64,000 bases of DNA from Saprospiraceae bacterium (lineage in GTDB: Bacteria > Bacteroidota > Bacteroidia > Chitinophagales > Saprospiraceae): assembly GCA_016719855.1 (NCBI GenBank), contig JADJYH010000007.1:164717-228716 (forward strand), in the 5' to 3' direction. Both the position numbers and the translations under genes were made by a program. This document shows, piece by piece, positions 38,790-46,250 of the stretch (the first letter of the stretch is position 1; every line of letters begins with the position of its first letter). The notes below the pieces were generated by a model. The model had not been told where the DNA came from and ran no database searches. It was given only the letters and a program-made list of their open reading frames with translations.

Positions 38790-39663
38790 AAACCGCACAA
38801 ATCTCCACCCCCCGTCGCAGCGCCGCCATTTTATCAGCGCCCTTCGGGATGAACTCCTGTGCCACGTAGCCCTTGAAACCCGTTTCGGCGATGGCCCGCA
38901 TGATGGCGGGATAGTACAGTTCCTGGGTTTCGTCAATCTCGTTGCGGCCCGGCACCCCGGCGGTGTGGTAGTGGCCGATATGGTCGTGGTGCTTGCGGAT
39001 GGTGGCAATCACGTCGCCCTCCATGATTTGCATGTGGTAGATGTCGTAGAGCAGCTTGAAGTTGGGCGAGCCGACTTTTTCCACCAATTCGACGCCCCAC
39101 TGGGTGTGGTCGCATTGGTAGTCGGGGTGGTTCACACGGCTGTTCAGCAGTTCCATGACCACTTGGATGCCCAGTTTTTCGGCGTGTTTGGCCAACGGCT
39201 CGATGCCTTTTGCGCAAAAATCAATGCCCAGTTTGTCGTCCAATCCCTTGCGGTTGCCGGAGAAGACGATGATGGTCGGGATGCCAGCCTCCGCGGCTTT
39301 TTTCGCCAAGTCGAAGTAGCGCTCGTTCAACATCCCGTGTAGGCCGGGCTGGTTGTAGCCCTCGCTCAGGCTTTGGTTTGGGTGGGAACCCAACGCGCAG
39401 GTCAGGCCGTATTTTTTCAAAATCGGCCACTCGTCTGGCGTGGTCAGCTCGATAGATGTGATGCCCATTGGCTTCACCTGTTCACAAAGTTCCTCCAGCT
39501 TGAAGTCGTTGAAGCACCATCGGCAAACGCTGTTGCCGAATTGGCTGACGGTGGACGGTGGACGGTGGACGACCTCCCCACGAAGACCGGGCATTGCGAG
39601 GGCAGTGGCGGTGCCGAGTGCGATGTTTTTCATAGCGGTACGGCGGCTAGTTGTTTTTCCCAT
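38788..39663 (-). CDS. Xylose-isomerase-like TIM-barrel protein (hydroxypyruvate-isomerase type)
   Basis: The 291-residue protein has an N-terminus with a Tat-like RR motif (TSRRTAMKNIALGTATALAM), so it is probably exported. The body matches AP-endonuclease-2-type TIM barrels of the Hyi group: IELTTPDEWPIL, IIVFSGNRKG, VVMELLNSRVNHPDY with the metal-binding Glu, LLYDIYHMQIMEGD with Asp and His, and GHYHTAGVPGRNEID. Such enzymes isomerise or epimerise small sugars or hydroxypyruvate. Three GACGGTG heptamers at 39547-39567 sit in frame just after the signal region (around RPPSTV). It is transcribed toward the palindrome array and KilA-N gene 1. Confidence 0.85.
   Translation of the reverse strand: MGKTTSRRTAMKNIALGTATALAMPGLRGEVVHRPPSTVSQFGNSVCRWCFNDFKLEELCEQVKPMGITSIELTTPDEWPILKKYGLTCALGSHPNQSLSEGYNQPGLHGMLNERYFDLAKKAAEAGIPTIIVFSGNRKGLDDKLGIDFCAKGIEPLAKHAEKLGIQVVMELLNSRVNHPDYQCDHTQWGVELVEKVGSPNFKLLYDIYHMQIMEGDVIATIRKHHDHIGHYHTAGVPGRNEIDETQELYYPAIMRAIAETGFKGYVAQEFIPKGADKMAALRRGVEICAV
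39547..39567. repeat. GACGGTG heptamer repeat in the TIM-barrel gene
   Basis: Three exact tandem copies of GACGGTG lie inside the coding region, followed by a degenerate GACGACC. Gain or loss of one unit would shift the frame near the N-terminus of the mature protein. Confidence 0.8.
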
Positions 39664-39679
39664 GTTGAAATGTTTTGCC

Positions 39680-39687
39680 CAAAAGTA
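39680..39687 (-). promoter_or_regulatory. Probable -7 box of the TIM-barrel gene
   Basis: The minus strand reads TACTTTTG, a TAnnTTTG match, 17 bases before the start codon at 39663. The -33 region is occupied by the AATCCGA heptamers, so repeat number there could alter promoter spacing. Confidence 0.5.
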
Positions 39688-39695
39688 GAATTTCC

Positions 39696-39730
39696 AATCC
39701 GAAATCCGAAATCGAAAATCCGCAATTGGT
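39696..39730. repeat. AATCCGA heptamer repeat upstream of the TIM-barrel gene
   Basis: Five units on an exact 7-base period: AATCCGA, AATCCGA, AATCGAA, AATCCGC, AATTGGT. It lies in the short gap between the receptor gene and the TIM-barrel gene, next to the -7 box. A near-identical word recurs at 44738-44765. Confidence 0.8.
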
Positions 39731-39744
39731 TCACCATTCGAACA

Positions 39745-42432
39745 TCACGAAAACGCTCGGCGTAGCCCAGCAGATAGGCGGTAGAGTTCCTTCAAATTAT
39801 AACTGGTCTGCGGCTGGTCGAGAGCGGGTGTTTCCAGCAGGTAGTCCTTGTCGAGCAGGTTGCGGCGGTTGAGGAAGTTGTAGATGGCGAGGCCAGCCTT
39901 GCCGTGGTTGCGCCGTTTTTTCCATTTCCAGGTGGCACTAAGGTCGAGGCGGATGCTGCCGGGAAGGCGGGCGGTGTTCAGTTGGTCGAAGCGGAGGGCA
40001 TAGGTGAGCGAGTCGGCGGTACAGTCGTCGCAAGGCACTTGCATCACGCTGGGGATGGAGTACGGCGTGCCGCTGCGCAGGTTCAGGTTGGCGGCGAACT
40101 CCCATTTTTTCCAAGAAAGCGTGTTGACCCAATTGACGCGATGGCGGATGTCGTGGCGGGCGGGGAAGGGGTGTCCGCCGTTCAGTTCGGGAAAAAGCAT
40201 CTTCACCTCGCCGAGCGAGTAGGCCAGCCAGGTGCTGAAGCCTTGCCACCTTTTGCGCAGCAAAAAATCGAAACCCGTAGCCGTGCTCTCGCCGTCGAAG
40301 TTCCAACCGCGGTCGAAGCTGTTCTCCAACCGCAGGTTGCGGGAGGTGAGGTTGCGGCTTTTTTTGTGGTAAAATTCCAGGTCGAGCAGGGTGGTCTTGT
40401 TTTCCACGCTAAGGCCGAAGGTCGTCTGCCAAAGCTCCTGCGCCGGGATGAAGTCGTCGGACAAGGCCCAGAGCGGCTCGCCAACGCCGAGGTCGCCGAA
40501 GTCGATGATTTGAAAAACGAACTGCCAGTAGCGCCCCAACCCGCCTTTTATCCTGAGGTTACCACTCTCGCCGTCCACTTTTTTCCCGAAGGGAAACCAA
40601 TTGAAACTCGCCCTCGGCTCGGAATAGTAGAGGCCCCTGGCGGGGAATTGGTCCCCGCGGACGCCAAGCGTGAAGTCGAGTTTCTTGGTGGCCTGGGACG
40701 TGAACTCCGCGTAAAAAGTGTGCAGTCCGGTGCGCACCGTGTCGTTGGTCCAGAGGTTGCCTTCGAGCTGCACGGCGTTGGTGTCGCGGAACACGAGCGC
40801 CGCCTCCTGGGCTTTGAACTGGTAGCCGAACGACATGCGGTGCTGGTCGCTCGCCTGCCAGTCGTGGTGCAGGTTGAGGTTGAACTCGGTCATCGAGTTG
40901 TTGGTCGTGTAGCGGTAGATGAACGGTCGCTGGCGGTCTTCCTCGTTCCAGATAAAAGTGTAATCGTTCTCGTAGGCGCTCAGCGCGGCGCTGTATTTTA
41001 TCTTGAAAACGGGCGACCAGTCGGCGCTGTGCTGCCAGCTCATGCCGAAGTTGCTGGCGGCGATGATGTCCTCCGTCTCCGTGAAAAACGTGCTGTCGTC
41101 GTAGGCGAAGCGGTAGTCGAGGCGGTCGCCGGTGGAGTAGAGGCTGAGTGCGTTTTCCCGCGTTTTCCGTCCCTTCCAGCGCAGTTTCAGGTTGGCGTCG
41201 CCGAAGCTGATGGCGGGGTTCCAGGTGACGAACTTGCTGTCGTTGACGGCTTTTTCCTGCAAGGCGATTTTGCCGTTTTGAAAAATTTGGTTGAAAAAAT
41301 TCTGGTAGGCCGTGCTTTGCAGCCCGTCAATGTAACTGCGGCGGAAGGCGAAGAGCAGCGAAAACCCGCTCATTTTTCAAGGGGTCTCCACGTAGCCCTG
41401 AAGGCTGAGGAGGTTCATGCCGATGCCCCATTTGGTCTTCGAGCCGTAGCCGGGCCGGGCTTTGATGTCAATGACGCTGGAGTTGCGGCCGCCGTACTCA
41501 GCGCCGAAATTGCCGCGCCAAACGTCCACGCCGTCCACGATGAAGGGGTTGAAGGCATCGTACAGCCCGAAAAAATGGCCGGTGTGGTAAATCGGGATGC
41601 CGTCGAGCAGGATGAGGTTTTGGTCGGGGGTGCCGCCACGCACGTTGAGGCGGGAGCCGCTCTCGTCGGCGGCGCTGATGCCGGGCAGCAGTTGGAGGCT
41701 GCGTAGTACGTCCGGCTCGCCCCAGCCGGGGAGGGTAGGCATTTTTTGTTTGTCAAAATGGAAGCCGCCCTCGTCAGCGAGTTTGATCATGTCGGTGGCG
41801 AAGTCGCGGATGAGCACGTCGGGGATGGTGAGCGCTTCGAGTTGGAGGCGGTAATCTTGGCAGGGTTTCACCAAAAGCGGCCGAACGAGGTGTACTTGTT
41901 GTTTATATCCTAAATAGCTGATTATCAGCGAGTCGTCTTTTGAAAAATCGCCCTCCAGCTTGAATTTCCCATCGGCTTCGGTCGTCGTACCGACTGGCGT
42001 GTTTTTGATGTAGGCAGTGGCACCGGGCAGGGGTTGGCCGGTTTCGCTGTCGAAGATGGTGCCACAGAGGGCGAGTTGGGAACTGGGAATTGGGAATTGG
42101 GAATTTTGGGGTGTAGCGTCCAATTTTTTTATCAGAACGTATTGATTGTCAACGATTTCGAAGACAAGGCCAGTGCCTTTGAGTAGTCGTTTCATGGCGT
42201 CTGGCAATGCAAAATTTCGGAAACTGGCGGTTACTTGCACCCCTTCGATCGCCTCGTCGTCGTAGGAAAAGGAAACGGCGTAATTTTTTTCAAAAAAGGT
42301 GATCGCAGAGCGGAGGTCAGTGTTTCGGAAATTGGCGGAGAGGGTGGGGGAGGTCTGCTGGGCGTTGGCGAAGCCGAGGCAGAACAGCAAAAAAACAGTA
42401 AGCCAGTACCTGATTTGAGAAATGATTGGCAT
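39745..42432 (-). CDS. TonB-dependent receptor with STN (FecA-type) signalling domain, in-frame stop
   Basis: From the ATG at 42432 the protein has a signal peptide, an STN domain at about 28-100 (LSANFRNTDLRSAITFFEKN, EGVQVTASFRNFALPDAMKR), a carboxypeptidase-regulatory-like domain (GTIFDSETGQPLPGATAYI), a TonB plug (VLRSLQLLPGISAADESGSR, GGTPDQNLILLDGIPIYH) and a beta-barrel to the stop at 39745. A TGA at 41377-41379 interrupts the frame between plug and barrel, and the same frame continues right after it (KMSGFSLLFAFRRSYIDG). The intended length is about 895 residues. With the FecR and ECF sigma genes upstream it forms a trans-envelope signalling system. Four GGGAATT heptamers are embedded at 42078-42105. 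Confidence 0.88.
42078..42105. repeat. GGGAATT heptamer repeat inside the receptor gene
   Basis: GGGAACT and three GGGAATT units on an exact 7-base period encode the linker between the STN and regulatory domains (NSQFPIPSSQL). Copy-number change would break the reading frame. Confidence 0.8.
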
Positions 42433-42510
42433 AAAAATTTTGGTGCGGATGACCTAATTCGTTTCATTGAAACTGCTTCGAAAATACAAATATCTCAATT
42501 ATCTCAATGA

Positions 42511-42633
42511 ACCAACACCGTGTCGCCTCGCACTTCGCACTTCAACTTCATGGGGTCGCAGACCATTTTTAGCGCTTTTTTAAATCCTTGTGGACAAATT
42601 TGCCCGAAAAAGTACGCTCGCCGAGGCTGTCCG
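42511..42633 (-). repeat. Duplicated 3' end of fecR, distal copy
   Basis: This stretch matches the true fecR 3' end (43563-43686) with six substitutions and one one-base gap over about 123 bases. On the minus strand it encodes the last ~40 residues of FecR (GERTFSGKFVHKDL), broken by the missing base. It lies just beyond the end of the second KilA-N gene, which is thus bracketed by two copies. Confidence 0.9.
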
Positions 42634-42642
42634 AATGCAGCT

Positions 42643-43467
42643 TCATTTCAATATTTTATTGGACTGTACACCTCCAAGGATTTCGAGTTCACGGGCCGAA
42701 CGTTTGGACAGAATGGAAAAGCGTTCCTCTTTGTTGAATCCTTCGCCAATCAGTAGGGCATTTGCACTTTCCAAATTGGCCAGCACTTGCAATTCTATTT
42801 CCGTGGCACTGTCCCGGATGTTTCCCATTGAGGTTGGGTTCGCAGTTCTCCATTGCTTTGCGGTAGCCCCAAAGATGGCGAGGTTTAGCAGGTCGGCTTC
42901 ATTGGCAAAGTGTAGGGTTTCGCGTTTGGTGTTCCAGTCCAATATTGGCACTAAGTTCGTGCGCACGGCCTCTGTATGGATGGGGTAGTTGGCCTTTGCA
43001 AGTTCCCGGCGCAAGTTCCAGGTCAGGCCCAATCGGTCGGCCTCATCGTATTTGAGCCGTTGAAATTCCCTGATTAGTTGCAGCTTAAAACGGGCAGAAA
43101 TTGCACTGCAAAACTCAAAGGCAATGTCGGCATGTGCATACGTGCCGCCTCCCTTGCCTTGCTTTGATTTTATGCCAGTAGCCCCGGTTGTTTCAATCCA
43201 TTTTTTTGCGGTCATCACAAAGCCCACTTTCCCTGCTTGGCTTCTTAACCCATCATATTTGATGGGTTTAAAATTCGCTTCATTGTAAAGCATTTCCCAT
43301 TCAAAAAGGAAGTCGAGCGTACCGGCGTTCCTGAGCCAGTTTGAGAGCACTATATCTGTCCTGGTGTCCACTTGTCGAGCTATGTCTGTTAGGCTGATGT
43401 AGTCCCGTCCTTCGAGCGAAATTAGCGCGATTTCCTTGCCTTCGACATTGATAGTTTGTTTTGCCAT
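42643..43467 (-). CDS. KilA-N domain protein (paralogue 2), bracketed by fecR 3' ends
   Basis: The 274-residue protein is paralogous along its whole length to the product at 37603-38433 (RDYISLTDIARQVDTRTDIV, LSNWLRNAGTLDFLFEWEML, KGGGTYAHADIAFEFCSA, LTWNLRRELAKANYPIHTEA). At the position of the palindromic cassette in paralogue 1 it has FKPIKYDGLR, again from near-palindromic DNA (43247-43268). It sits between fecR and the receptor gene, all on one strand, with a 123-base copy of the fecR 3' end beyond its stop codon. That layout suggests insertion of the KilA-N gene into an existing fecR-receptor operon. The function is unknown. Confidence 0.85.
   Translation of the reverse strand: MAKQTINVEGKEIALISLEGRDYISLTDIARQVDTRTDIVLSNWLRNAGTLDFLFEWEMLYNEANFKPIKYDGLRSQAGKVGFVMTAKKWIETTGATGIKSKQGKGGGTYAHADIAFEFCSAISARFKLQLIREFQRLKYDEADRLGLTWNLRRELAKANYPIHTEAVRTNLVPILDWNTKRETLHFANEADLLNLAIFGATAKQWRTANPTSMGNIRDSATEIELQVLANLESANALLIGEGFNKEERFSILSKRSARELEILGGVQSNKILK
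43247..43268. repeat. Palindromic codon cassette inside KilA-N gene 2
   Basis: AACCCATCA, loop TATT, TGATGGGTT: a perfect 9-bp stem. On the minus strand it encodes KPIKYDG within FKPIKYDGLR, at the same place in the protein as the cassette of paralogue 1. Confidence 0.85.
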
Positions 43468-43555
43468 AGTTCAGCATTAAGTAGTGGATTGCCCCTGTGG
43501 GTAATATTTGGAGCGTCCCTTTAAACCCCAGTTCATAATCCAATGGGCATTTCGC
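43468..43555. other. Gap between fecR and KilA-N gene 2
   Basis: This 88-base gap has ATTGCCC/GGGTAAT (43488-43505), an imperfect dyad, and a TTTAAACCCC...GGGCATTT stretch (about 43520-43555) that looks like a decayed version of the KilA-N cassette. It holds no gene. Confidence 0.4.
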
Positions 43556-44680
43556 TCACTTCACCAGCACCGTGTCCCCCCGCACTTCGCACTTCAACTT
43601 CATGGGGTCGCAGACCATTTTTAGCGCTTTTTTCAAATCCTTGTGGACAAATTTGCCCGAAAAAGTCCGTTCGCCGAGACTGTCCGCCAGTACCAAAACG
43701 CCGTACTGCCGCTCCATTTCACCGAAAACCCGCTCCAGCGGGGCGCTGCGGAAGGCGCTCTCGCCTTTGAACCAGTTGGGGTAGCCGGCCAAGCCCTGGC
43801 GCTTCTGCATTTTGCCACGCAACACGGTCACCTGTTCGCCCGCTTTCAGCAGCACCCGCTCCGTGCCTTCCGGGTTGATGACCTGTACCCGACCCTCGGC
43901 ACATTTAACCTCCAATTCTTCTCCGCGGGCATACACGTTGAAAATAGTACCGACCACTTCCACCGCGCCCTGCTCGGTGCTCACGGTGAAGGTTTTGCCT
44001 TTTTTTGCCTTGAAATACGCCTCGCCGTCGAGAGCGACCTTGCGGCCATCCTTCCAGTCGGCCGCGGCAAAGCCCAGTTTTGACATGGCGTTCAGCGTCA
44101 CGACCGAGCCGTCGGGCAGTTTGACTTCCTTTTTCTCACCTGCCTGGGTATGGTAGGCGGTGTCGGCGAAGCTGAAATTGTCGCGGCTCGAAAACCACCA
44201 GATGCCTACCACGCCGAACAGGAGGGCCGCTGCGATGGCGAGCCATTTACGATTTACGATTGACGATTTACGATTGACGAATGTCGGAGCGCTTGGCCGT
44301 GCGATTTCGACGATTTTGGCTTCGGGTTGCTTTGCAATTTGAGGGGTTGCAGGTGCTGGTGTTGCGGTAGGGTCCTCGGTGACTGGCTCATTTTTGAGCA
44401 CTGTATTGTCAGGCTCCAGCTCCGTGATGCCTACCGCCAAGCTTCCAAATTCTTTTTCTTTTTCCAGAATCGGCTGCAATTTCTGCCAGGCGAGGGTGGG
44501 GGAGAACTCGTCCATTTCCATGCCTTCGAGTGCGTGAAGCATCTCGACATAGTCGGGGTAGCCTTCGAGGTTGCGCAGGGCTTCGAGGTCTTCTGGCGAG
44601 AGGTCGCCAGCCAGCCAGCGTGCGAGCAAGGTGTCGTCACCGCTGGGCTGAATTTCGTCGTCGTGATGGGTATTTTCCAT
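43556..44680 (-). CDS. FecR-family anti-sigma factor
   Basis: The start at 44680 (MENTHHDDEIQPSGDD) gives 374 residues; the frame upstream to 44752 covers the sigma-fecR gap and is rejected. An N-terminal cytoplasmic part binds the sigma factor (LLARWLAGDLSPEDLEAL), one membrane helix follows (WLAIAAALLFGVVGIWWF, about residue 145), then the periplasmic FecR domain (KEVKLPDGSVVTLNAMSKLG, GEAYFKAKKGKTFTVSTEQG, VVGTIFNVYARGEE) and the DUF4974-type end (FSGKFVHKDLKKALKMVC). It passes the receptor STN signal to the sigma factor. Five ACGATTT-type heptamers at 44249-44283 encode VNRKSSIVNRK just before the membrane helix. Its last 124 bases are duplicated at 42511-42633. Confidence 0.93.
   Translation of the reverse strand: MENTHHDDEIQPSGDDTLLARWLAGDLSPEDLEALRNLEGYPDYVEMLHALEGMEMDEFSPTLAWQKLQPILEKEKEFGSLAVGITELEPDNTVLKNEPVTEDPTATPAPATPQIAKQPEAKIVEIARPSAPTFVNRKSSIVNRKWLAIAAALLFGVVGIWWFSSRDNFSFADTAYHTQAGEKKEVKLPDGSVVTLNAMSKLGFAAADWKDGRKVALDGEAYFKAKKGKTFTVSTEQGAVEVVGTIFNVYARGEELEVKCAEGRVQVINPEGTERVLLKAGEQVTVLRGKMQKRQGLAGYPNWFKGESAFRSAPLERVFGEMERQYGVLVLADSLGERTFSGKFVHKDLKKALKMVCDPMKLKCEVRGDTVLVK
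43563..43686 (-). repeat. fecR 3' end, proximal copy of the direct repeat
   Basis: This is the functional 3' end of fecR, in frame to the stop at 43556. It is the partner of the copy at 42511-42633; the 929 bases between the two copies contain the KilA-N gene and little else. Confidence 0.9.
44249..44283. repeat. ACGATTT/ACGATTG heptamer repeat inside fecR
   Basis: Five units on an exact 7-base period (ACGATTT, ACGATTG, ACGATTT, ACGATTG, ACGAATG) lie in frame upstream of the transmembrane segment. One unit more or less would truncate the anti-sigma factor before its membrane helix. Confidence 0.85.
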
Positions 44681-44737
44681 TTTACTTTTTCTCTTTTGGG
44701 TAAACGATTGAGCGGCCATTTTCCCTACCGAGGTTCT

Positions 44738-44765
44738 AATCCGCAATCCCAAATCCGCAATATGC
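44738..44765. repeat. AATCCGC heptamer repeat between sigma factor and fecR
   Basis: Four units (AATCCGC, AATCCCA, AATCCGC, AATATGC) on a 7-base period fill part of the 90-base gap between the sigma gene and fecR. Confidence 0.75.
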
Positions 44766-44770
44766 GATCG

Positions 44771-45288
44771 TCAGATTCCTTTCAAAATCTGCCGAAGTTC
44801 CAGCAGTGCCAAGTGCATCCGCTTCTCGACGGCCTTCACGGAGAGGTCGAGGTAGGCGGCGATCTCGGCGTACTTCATTTTGTCCATGCGGTTCATCAGG
44901 AAGACAATTCGCTGGTTTTCAGGTAGTTGTGCGATGGCCTGTTCGAGGCGGTCTTGCAGTTCCTTTATTTCGAGGTCGAATTGGGGTGTTTCGTTGGTGG
45001 CTTCCACAGCTGGAGCTTGCCGCTGGAAGCGCAGGACGACCTGCTCGTGTTTTTTTTCATCCAAAAAAGATTGCCGGCCACGGCGAAAAGATAGCCCTTT
45101 GCTTTTTCGACGGGTACTTTTTCACAGTCCCGCCACAAGCGCAGAAAGGATTCTTGTGTTAGGTCTTCGGCTTCGGTAGCACTAGCGCCTTTGTAAAAAA
45201 GGAAATTGCGCACGTGGCGGGCATGCGCGTAGAAGAGCTCGCGGTAGGTAGGCTCGTGGCAGACGTTTTTTTGTTGGAGTGATTCCAT
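44771..45288 (-). CDS. ECF RNA polymerase sigma factor (FecI-like), frameshifted
   Basis: The first frame begins MESLQQKNVCHEPTYRELFY and holds region 2 (YKGASATEAEDLTQESFLRL). Region 4 (QLPENQRIVFLMNRMDKMKY, AEIAAYLDLSVKAVEKRMHL) is in the next frame. One T missing from the run near 45064-45069 explains the shift (GNLF then LDEKKHEQVV expected). The intended protein has about 172 residues, normal for Bacteroidota ECF factors. It lies upstream of fecR and the STN receptor and should direct their transcription when the receptor is occupied. Confidence 0.88.
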
Positions 45289-45298
45289 GTGGCAAGTA

Positions 45299-45727
45299 TC
45301 AGAGGAATTTTCTCAAATAACCAAGGTGTTTGTAAAACTGGGAGTTCAGGGCTGCTTCAAGTTCACCTTTGTCAAAGGAAATCATGGGCATCATTTTCAA
45401 AATGGCTTCTTTTAGCGGGGTCAATTCGTTTTTTGAAACAGCGAAGACCATGTTGAAATCAATGCCCCTATAGTCGTGCGAAAGGCGGTTTCGCATGCCC
45501 GCCATGAGCTTCCAAGGTATTTCTGGAAATGCCTCTTTTAATCCTTTTTCAAGCTTTTTGCTTTCCTCCCCTATGGCAAGCAGGATATGGGAAACAGCGT
45601 GGAAATGCAACTGGTCGTCCTTTTGAAAAAAATCTGTTGAATTTGCAAAAGGCGCAACAAATTTTTCCACTTTTTCGATGGCTTCCAGTATTGTCAAAAT
45701 ATAAAGCAGGTTATTGCCGCTATACAT
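45299..45727 (-). CDS. hepT: HepT-like (DUF86) toxin RNase
   Basis: The 142-residue helical protein carries the HepT RX4HXY motif as RNRLSHDY near residue 82, with the usual context GIDFNMVFAV. HepT proteins are HEPN-type ribonucleases neutralised by AMPylation from their MntA partner. The start overlaps the end of the mntA-like gene by eight bases, so the two are translationally coupled with the antitoxin first. An N-terminal hydrophobic-aromatic stretch (MYSGNNLLYILTILEAI) is typical of the helical bundle. Confidence 0.85.
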   Translation of the reverse strand: MYSGNNLLYILTILEAIEKVEKFVAPFANSTDFFQKDDQLHFHAVSHILLAIGEESKKLEKGLKEAFPEIPWKLMAGMRNRLSHDYRGIDFNMVFAVSKNELTPLKEAILKMMPMISFDKGELEAALNSQFYKHLGYLRKFL

Positions 45728-46022
45728 AAATGAAGTTTTTCTCAGCCCTGTACCGGACGATGGGATTCATAAAAGCTAGGTTAACAAGGTCAATTTTGCG
45801 GTACTTCAAGATTTTTCTTATCTTTTTTTCAAACGCTTCCAGTTGCCGGAGGTCGAGGAAATTACCTTCACCAAGTTCATAAAAAAGGTCAATATCGCTT
45901 TTTTCATTCGCCTTGCCTGCTGCTACACTGCCGAAAATGCCCAACTGCCGGATGCCGAACTCCTTCGAGAGCGACTCCTTGCTGCTGGAAAGTATGTCCT
46001 TGATGGTCTCTGTATTTGACAT
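45720..46022 (-). CDS. mntA: MntA-like nucleotidyltransferase antitoxin
   Basis: This 100-residue minimal nucleotidyltransferase has the GSX10DXD signature as GSVAAGKANEKSDIDL near residue 30, and a third acidic position in KIDLVNL. It matches the short MntA group that adenylylates HepT tyrosine to block its RNase. It is the first gene of a two-gene operon with hepT. Confidence 0.88.
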   Translation of the reverse strand: MSNTETIKDILSSSKESLSKEFGIRQLGIFGSVAAGKANEKSDIDLFYELGEGNFLDLRQLEAFEKKIRKILKYRKIDLVNLAFMNPIVRYRAEKNFIYV

Positions 46023-46041
46023 GAAGGCAGTTTTTTCTTGG

Positions 46042-46049
46042 CAAAAATA
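46042..46049 (-). promoter_or_regulatory. Probable -7 box of the mntA-hepT operon
   Basis: The minus strand reads TATTTTTG, 19 bases before the start codon. A TTG lies 22 bases further upstream (46072-46074), slightly outside the usual spacing. Confidence 0.5.
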
Positions 46050-46250
46050 GGGATTGTTTTGCCTTTTGGGTCAAGATTTGGACAAAACAAACAGAAAGGA
46101 TTGGTAGCATTTAAATTCCGGTAGGGTTTTTTCTGTAAAACTCGTTCAAACAAAAAACCTTTCGGAAAACCGCCACCTCAGATTAACTTTAGGCCAAATA
46201 TCTCACAGCGCCAAAACCATTCGACGTTTCACCAAACCAAAATTTTCAAC

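Noticed and set aside
41377..41379. Selenocysteine codon
   Set aside because: No SECIS-like hairpin or selenoprotein context; TonB receptors are not selenoproteins. Sequence error or nonsense mutation is simpler.
39904..41706. 600-codon plus-strand open frame
   Set aside because: It lies antisense to the STN receptor gene; its product is low-complexity (Val/Ala/Glu-rich) with no domain, while the minus strand encodes a clear TonB receptor.
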